From Myxococcales bacterium (GTDB taxonomy: Bacteria > Myxococcota_A > Polyangia > Polyangiales > Polyangiaceae), in the NCBI GenBank assembly GCA_025359105.1, contig JANYHK010000026.1:62001-126000 (forward strand): a stretch of 64,000 nt of DNA, read 5' to 3'. The position numbers were made by a program, and so were the translations under genes. How positions within the stretch are numbered: position 1 is the stretch's first letter; every line of letters starts with the position of its first letter. The notes below the pieces were generated by a model, which saw only the letters and a program-made list of their open reading frames with translations, searched no databases and had not been told where the DNA came from. Below are positions 59,764-64,000 of the stretch, in pieces.

Positions 59764-59848
59764 GCCTTTAGCGCTCCCTCGAGGCGACGGCCCGCTGGCT
59801 GTCTTTTCACACACGAAGCGGCAGCTATTTCGGGCAAGATGCCGGGCG

Positions 59849-60538
59849 ATGAAGCCCCTCCACACGCCCACGTGGCTCCTCGCTCTCGCGCTCGCCGCCG
59901 CCGCTGCGTGCGGGGCCCCCGCGCCTCCGCCCTTGCTCCCGCCGCCCACGACGGCTCCGAGCGGGCTGGCGGCGCCGGGCGCGTCCGCGCCGCAGAGCGC
60001 GTCCGCGCCGTCCGCGCACTCTTCTGCGGCGAAGCCTGCGGGGTCGGCGCCGCCCGTCGCGCTGCCGGCGCCAGGCAGGATGCTCCCCGTCACGCGCACG
60101 GAGTTCGCCGACAGGATCAAGGCGCTCGGGCTCGACGTCCGGAACCTCCCGCGCCTCGCGGACATGGACCCGACCAAGCGCCGGCTGGTGATGGACTACG
60201 TGAGTGAGGCGACCGGTGCAGACTGCACGGATTGCCACGCGAGCGAGGAGGACCTGAAGGCCATGACCCCGCGCAAGATGGTGGCCCAGCACATGTGGGA
60301 CGACTGGACCCGCGGCTTCACCACCGCCGACGGCGGGCCCGTCTTCTGCGACTCGTGTCACCACGGCTCGCTGACGGTGCTCGATCGCCGCGACACGAAG
60401 AAGATCGCCGACTGGATGAAGGCCAACCTCGTCGCCAAGATCGCGCGCAAGGACAGGAAGAAGGTCGTGTGCGAGCAGTGCCACGGCGATCCGTTCGACT
60501 CGAACTTCCTCGACAAGTGGCGAAGCCCGCGCCCGTGA
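59849..60538 (+). CDS. Triheme c-type cytochrome lipoprotein
   Basis: 229 residues. Signal peptide with lipobox AAAACGAP, a Pro/Ala/Ser linker of about 60 residues, then a compact domain with three haem-binding motifs: CTDCHAS near residue 130, CDSCHHG near 173 and CEQCHGD near 211. His residues around them can supply distal ligands. Resembles small multihaem periplasmic cytochromes of unknown partner. The next gene overlaps it by 4 bases, so a Cys-rich lipoprotein is made with it. The operon may serve extracytoplasmic electron transfer. Confidence 0.84.
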   Translation: MKPLHTPTWLLALALAAAAACGAPAPPPLLPPPTTAPSGLAAPGASAPQSASAPSAHSSAAKPAGSAPPVALPAPGRMLPVTRTEFADRIKALGLDVRNLPRLADMDPTKRRLVMDYVSEATGADCTDCHASEEDLKAMTPRKMVAQHMWDDWTRGFTTADGGPVFCDSCHHGSLTVLDRRDTKKIADWMKANLVAKIARKDRKKVVCEQCHGDPFDSNFLDKWRSPRP

Positions 60539-61245
60539 GGGTGGGGAGCGTCGTCGGTTGGCTCGGCGTCCTCGGCGGGTGCACCGGCGGGGCAGGCGCG
60601 GGCGCTCTCGCCGACGCGGGCGATGCGTCGGGCGCGGACGCTACGGAGGACGGCGCGAACGGCGACGGCGGCGGCGACGGCGGCAGCGGCGCGTGCCCGA
60701 GCGCGGTGCCGGTGGCCGGGGCGGGTTGCGACGCCCCCGGGCTGTGGTGCGAGTACGGCGGCGGCGCGCACGGTCGCTGCTCCACGCGCGCGGCCTGCGC
60801 GAAGAAGAGCGGGAACGGAGGCGGAGGCGCGGTCGAATGGTCGGTGTTCGGGCCCGACCTGCCCTGCGCGAACATCGCGGCGTGCCCGGGTGACTTCGCC
60901 GGCTCGGGCGCGGGATGTCCGGTGCTGTACGGCGTCTGCGACTACGACGCGGGGCGGTGCGCATGCGCCGAGTGCGCGGACGGCGACGGAGGCAGGCCGT
61001 GGCAATGGCAATGCCGCGCGTGGGGTGACGTCACCGCGCTCCTCGTCGACGCCGGTCTCGCGAGCACGCCGGGCGCGTGCCCGCCCGATCGCCCGCGCCT
61101 CGGCACCGACTGCGTCGATGAAGGGGTCGTGTGCGGCTACGACGCGTGCTACGGCGTGTCGCTCGGGCCGTACCAAGCGTGCGTCAACGGGCGCTGGGCC
61201 GCGGGGCCCCAGACCGATCTCTGCAATCCGCCTTCTTGCCGCTAA
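60535..61245 (+). CDS. Cys-rich lipoprotein
   Basis: 236 residues from a GTG overlapping the cytochrome stop (GTGA). Signal peptide with lipobox LGGCTGG, then a Gly/Asp/Ala linker and a long Cys-rich part (CPSAVPVAGAGCDAPGLWCE, CACAECADGDGGRPW, CVDEGVVCGYDACYGVS) with about 18 cysteines. No haem motif. Translationally coupled to the triheme lipoprotein; a structural or electron-transfer partner is possible. Followed 26 bases later by egtB, perhaps only by chance. Confidence 0.72.
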   Translation: MRVGSVVGWLGVLGGCTGGAGAGALADAGDASGADATEDGANGDGGGDGGSGACPSAVPVAGAGCDAPGLWCEYGGGAHGRCSTRAACAKKSGNGGGGAVEWSVFGPDLPCANIAACPGDFAGSGAGCPVLYGVCDYDAGRCACAECADGDGGRPWQWQCRAWGDVTALLVDAGLASTPGACPPDRPRLGTDCVDEGVVCGYDACYGVSLGPYQACVNGRWAAGPQTDLCNPPSCR

Positions 61246-61271
61246 AGAGTCGGGTAAAGAGGCTCGAAGTC

Positions 61272-62600
61272 ATGACCGACACGCTGGAGCGCACATCGAA
61301 TCGAGCCGACCTCGTCGCGTCTTTCCGGCGCGTGCGCGGCGCCACGGAGCGGCTCGCAGCGCCGCTCTCGGCGGAGGACCAGGGCCTCCAATCGATGCCC
61401 GCGTGCAGCCCGACCAAGTGGCACCGCGCACACACCACGTGGTTCTTCGAGACGTTCGTCCTCGGGCCGCGCGGCGTTGCGCCGTTTCGCGCCGAGTGGG
61501 GTCCGCTCTTCAACTCCTACTACGTCGCGGCGGGCCCCCGGAGCCCGCGCCCGAAGCGCGGTATGGTCTCGCGGCCGTCGGCCTCCGAAGTGGGCGAGTA
61601 CCGCCGCGTCGTCGATGCGCGGGTGGTGGGGGTGCTCGAGGCGGCGAGCGAGGCGGACCTCGTGACGCTGGCGGAGATCGTCGCGCTCGGCCTCGCCCAC
61701 GAGGAGCAGCACCAGGAGCTCCTCCTCACCGACATCCTCCACGCGCTCTCGGAGAATCCGCTTCGACCGCGCTACCGCGAGCTCGCGCCGCCCGCATCCG
61801 CAGACGCATCCCTCCCCGCGCCCCCCCCGGCACCCGTCCCCTCCGCCATGCCCCTTGCGTTCGAGGGCCATGGCGGCGGCGTGCGCGAGATCGGTGCCGC
61901 GCTCTCCACCCCTTTCTGTTTCGACAACGAAGAGCCCCGGCACAAGGTGCTCGTGGAGCCGTTCGCGCTGGCGCGCCGCTTGGTGACCGTCGACGAGTGG
62001 AAGGAGTTCGCCGACGCGGGAGGCTACGACACGCCGGCGCTGTGGCTGTCGGAGGGCTTCGACTGGGCGCGCGCGAACGACGTACGCGCGCCGCTGTACT
62101 GCACGCGCGACGGCGGCGCGCTCGTCGCGTTCGGCCTCGGAGGGACGCGCGAGCTTCAGGGCAACGAACCCCTGTCGCACGTCAGCTACTACGAGGCGGA
62201 CGCGCTCGCGCGATTCATGGACGCGCGGCTCCCCACCGAGGCCGAGTGGGAAATCGCGGCGGCCGCTGCCTCGCTCGACGGCGCCGCCTCCGGGAATTTC
62301 GTCGAGGACGATCGCCTGCGCCCCGTTCCCGTCCCCGCCACGGAAGGCGCGATGACACAGCTCTTCGGTGACGCCTGGGAATGGACGAGCTCCGCCTATG
62401 CGCCCTACCCCGGTTTTCGCGCGCGCGCCGGGGCCGTGGGCGAGTACAACGGGAAGTTCATGGTGAACCAGCTCGTCCTGCGCGGAGGCTCGTGCCTCAC
62501 CCCTCGCGGGCACGTGCGCGCGAGCTACCGCAATTTCTGGCACCCGGACACGCGCTTCCAGATTAGCGGCGTCCGCCTCGCCCGCGCGGTCCCGCGGTGA
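61272..62600 (+). CDS. egtB: Ergothioneine biosynthesis sulfoxide synthase
   Basis: 442 residues. Non-haem-iron DinB domain: KWHRAHTTWFFETFVLGPRG (first His ligands) and LAHEEQHQELLLTDILHALS (HxxxH) match the iron site of EgtB. C-terminal formylglycine-generating-enzyme-like (FGE-sulfatase) domain: ARRLVTVDEWKEFADAGGYD, ARLPTEAEWEIAAAAA, and GDAWEWTSSAYAPYPGF and LVLRGGSCLTPRGHVRASYR. It joins hercynine to (gamma-glutamyl)cysteine with O2. Immediately followed by egtD with a 4-base overlap; egtA, egtC and egtE are not in the window. Confidence 0.95.
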   Translation: MTDTLERTSNRADLVASFRRVRGATERLAAPLSAEDQGLQSMPACSPTKWHRAHTTWFFETFVLGPRGVAPFRAEWGPLFNSYYVAAGPRSPRPKRGMVSRPSASEVGEYRRVVDARVVGVLEAASEADLVTLAEIVALGLAHEEQHQELLLTDILHALSENPLRPRYRELAPPASADASLPAPPPAPVPSAMPLAFEGHGGGVREIGAALSTPFCFDNEEPRHKVLVEPFALARRLVTVDEWKEFADAGGYDTPALWLSEGFDWARANDVRAPLYCTRDGGALVAFGLGGTRELQGNEPLSHVSYYEADALARFMDARLPTEAEWEIAAAAASLDGAASGNFVEDDRLRPVPVPATEGAMTQLFGDAWEWTSSAYAPYPGFRARAGAVGEYNGKFMVNQLVLRGGSCLTPRGHVRASYRNFWHPDTRFQISGVRLARAVPR

Positions 62601-63574
62601 GCGCGCTCGTGTCGAGCGCGCTCGCGTCGAGCGAGGTCGCGGACGCGGTGCGGCGCGGCCTGTCTGCCCCGCGCAAGGCGCTGCCCCCATTCCTCTTCTA
62701 CGACCGCGAGGGCTCGGACCTCTTCGAGCAGATCACCCTCCTGCCCGAGTACTACCTGACGCGCACGGAGCGCGGGATCCTGGCGAGAGACGCGGACTCC
62801 ATCGCGGCGCGCCTCTTGGCAGGTGCGCGCGGCCCAGTCGCGGTGCTCGAGCTCGGCGCGGGCACCGCCACCAAGACGGATCTCCTCCTTGCCGCGATGG
62901 TCCGCGCACGGAGCGACGTGCACTTCGTCCCCGCCGACGTCTCCCCGACACCGCTCGACGCCGCGCGCACCCGCCTCGCCGCGTCGCTGCCGCAGCTGCG
63001 CGTGTCGCCGCTCGTGGGGACGCACGGCGACGCGCTGCGCCGGGCGGTCGCGTGGGAGGGGGATCTCGTCGTCCTCTTCCTCGGCAGCTCCATCGGCAAC
63101 TACGCGGACGACGACGCGGCCGCGCTGCTCGCCGAAGTGCAGAGCGCGCTCGGACCGCGCGGCACGTTCCTGCTCGGCGTCGATCGTGCAAAATCTCTGA
63201 GCACGATGCTGCCGGCGTACGACGACGCCGCCGGCGTGACCGCCGCCTTCAACCGCAACATGCTCGCGCGCATCAACCGCGAGCTCGGGGGCGAGTTCGA
63301 CCTCGCGACCTTCCGGCACGTCGCGCTATGGAACGAAGCGACGAGCGCGATCGAGATGCACCTCGAGAGCCTCGTGGCGCAAACCGTCCGCATCGGCGTG
63401 CTCGACATGACGGTGCGCTTCGCTCGCGGCGAGCGCGTGCACACCGAGTCGAGCCACAAGTACACCGACCGCCACGTCCAGGGCCTCTTCCAGGCCGCCG
63501 GCCTCGCGCCCGTCGCGTCGTTCGAAGACGCGGAGCGCTGGTTCTCCCTCCACGTCACACGTCGCCGCGCCTGA
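62597..63574 (+). CDS. egtD: L-histidine N-alpha-methyltransferase
   Basis: 325 residues from a GTG overlapping the egtB stop (GTGA). FLFYDREGSDLFEQITLLPE, YYLTRTERGILARDADSIAA, VAVLELGAGTATKTDLLLAA (SAM-binding glycine loop), VPADVSPTPLDAARTRL, and LFLGSSIGNYADDDAAALL are hallmark EgtD segments. Trimethylates histidine to hercynine with three SAM, the first committed step of ergothioneine synthesis, consumed by EgtB. Together with egtB this gives the core pathway; ergothioneine is a thiol antioxidant. A strong hairpin follows about 60 bases downstream. Confidence 0.95.
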   Translation: MSALVSSALASSEVADAVRRGLSAPRKALPPFLFYDREGSDLFEQITLLPEYYLTRTERGILARDADSIAARLLAGARGPVAVLELGAGTATKTDLLLAAMVRARSDVHFVPADVSPTPLDAARTRLAASLPQLRVSPLVGTHGDALRRAVAWEGDLVVLFLGSSIGNYADDDAAALLAEVQSALGPRGTFLLGVDRAKSLSTMLPAYDDAAGVTAAFNRNMLARINRELGGEFDLATFRHVALWNEATSAIEMHLESLVAQTVRIGVLDMTVRFARGERVHTESSHKYTDRHVQGLFQAAGLAPVASFEDAERWFSLHVTRRRA

Positions 63575-63633
63575 TCCCGACGAGCTGCACCGTCGCGCGG
63601 GGTCCGTGGTGGAAGGGCGCCGCGCGCAAATGC

Positions 63634-63663
63634 AAACGGCGAGCCTTGGCGGGCTCGCCGTTT
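63634..63663 (+). terminator. Rho-independent terminator after egtBD
   Basis: AAACGGCGAGCC and GGCTCGCCGTTT form a perfect 12-bp stem around TTGGCG, followed by T. It lies 60-89 bases after the egtD stop and is the best terminator-like structure in the window. Confidence 0.75.
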
Positions 63664-63775
63664 TCGCGCAAGGCCACCTCTTCGAGGGCATTTACTCCGA
63701 CGACATGAAGCGCATCTTCGAGCCGTTCTTCAGGGCATCCGGACCTGCGCGCTGAAGTCGTAGCGGCGACCTCGT

Positions 63776-64000
63776 CTACGTCGCGCCTGCCGTCGGCGGG
63801 CGCCGATGAAGCGCGAGGCGGGCGAAGGGCGGCAGGATGGCCAGCGTCGCAAACGTCGACGTGAGGAGGCCGCCGATGACCGCGATCGCCAGCGGGCGCT
63901 GAAGCTCCGCGCCGGCGCCGATTCCGAGCGCCAGGGGCGCGAGCCCGACGAGCGTAGCGGTCGTCGTCATGACGATCGGCCGGAGGCGACGCTCGCTCGC
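63776..64000 (-). CDS. RND/CusA-type efflux transporter, C-terminal end (5' part outside window)
   Basis: Only the last about 74 residues are present. ERRLRPIVMTTTATLVGLAP and AELQRPLAIAVIGGLLTSTF, then TLAILPPFARLAL, match transmembrane helices 11-12 of CusA/CzcA and AcrB-type RND pumps. The gene extends beyond the right edge. Substrate (metal or drug) cannot be told from this part. An inner-membrane proton-driven exporter. Confidence 0.85.
   Translation of the reverse strand, partial: ASERRLRPIVMTTTATLVGLAPLALGIGAGAELQRPLAIAVIGGLLTSTFATLAILPPFARLALHRRPPTAGAT

Noticed and set aside
63664-63756. Piece encoding KRIFEPFF, like the end of a histidine kinase ATPase domain
   Set aside because: Too short, without other kinase motifs, and downstream of a terminator; chance or a very old remnant.
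1-64000. tRNA, rRNA, insertion sequences, prophage or polyketide/NRPS genes
   Set aside because: Looked for characteristic sequence and proteins on both strands and saw none.

Overview
The window looks like chromosomal DNA from a myxobacterium, most like the Polyangiales (Sorangium/Labilithrix side). This is inferred from: very high GC; heavy use of GTG starts and 4-base GTGA overlaps; three Hanks-type Ser/Thr kinases, one fused to a receiver domain; more than twenty predicted lipoproteins whose mature N-termini are low-complexity Gly/Ser/Ala/Asp linkers; myxobacterial Cys-rich repeats; a DUF1552/DUF1592 pair; and one MYXO-CTERM-like C-terminus. I cannot name the species. I saw no tRNA, rRNA, CRISPR, insertion sequence, phage or polyketide/NRPS gene. 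It reads as a gene-dense chromosome arm with about 66 genes, mostly envelope and secreted proteins.

Layout. 0-5.7 kb: an edge-truncated kinase-receiver fusion, a membrane protein and three unknown lipoproteins. 6.0-9.7 kb: a kinase operon (kinase, secreted two-helix membrane partner, two DUF1566 proteins). 9.8-14.3 kb: a lipoprotein with a possible clan-CD (caspase/gingipain-like) His/Cys pair, an AraC regulator, a serine hydrolase of the beta-lactamase fold and another lipoprotein. 14.3-19.6 kb, minus strand: DUF1552 + DUF1592 pair, then two unrelated phospholipase-C-type lipoproteins. 19.8-23.7 kb: methyltransferase, two overlapping PLP dehydratases, thioesterase. 23.9-28.5 kb: a second kinase operon (Cys-rich/DUF1566-repeat lipoprotein, kinase, two-helix partner), parallel to the first.

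28.6-37.1 kb: lipoproteins (one split by a frameshift), a sigma factor followed by two tandem paralogous ~60-residue proteins, an orphan antitoxin-like gene, a DUF6132 microprotein and a diheme cytochrome-like lipoprotein. 37.2-39.6 kb: cytochrome bd oxidase (cydAB, short form). 39.8-48.5 kb: two CE1/PHB-depolymerase-type esterases around pheA, a GH25 lysozyme, a TusA-radical SAM fusion, an F420-reductase-like protein and a duplicated-domain lipoprotein. 48.6-53.7 kb, minus strand: an acyl-CoA-dehydrogenase-like flavoprotein lacking the usual catalytic Glu with a PhnD-like binding protein, then a tight run of VOC-cupin fusion, kynureninase and AlkD-like repair protein. 53.7-57 kb: phosphodiesterase, cNMP-binding regulator and small metal/Cys proteins. 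57-59.8 kb: lipase-like lipoprotein divergent from a TetR regulator over a perfect palindrome. 59.8-63.6 kb: triheme lipoprotein + Cys-rich lipoprotein, then egtB-egtD (ergothioneine). The right edge cuts an RND efflux transporter.

The best candidate for an undescribed system is the repeated association of a membrane Ser/Thr kinase, a secreted two-helix partner with a Cys pair between its helices, and DUF1566-type surface proteins, found at two separate loci. Other good leads are the sigma factor with tandem paralogous small proteins, the TusA-radical SAM fusion, the PhnD-like/non-canonical flavoprotein pair, and two perfect-dyad operator candidates (56.56-56.60 kb and 59.10-59.13 kb).
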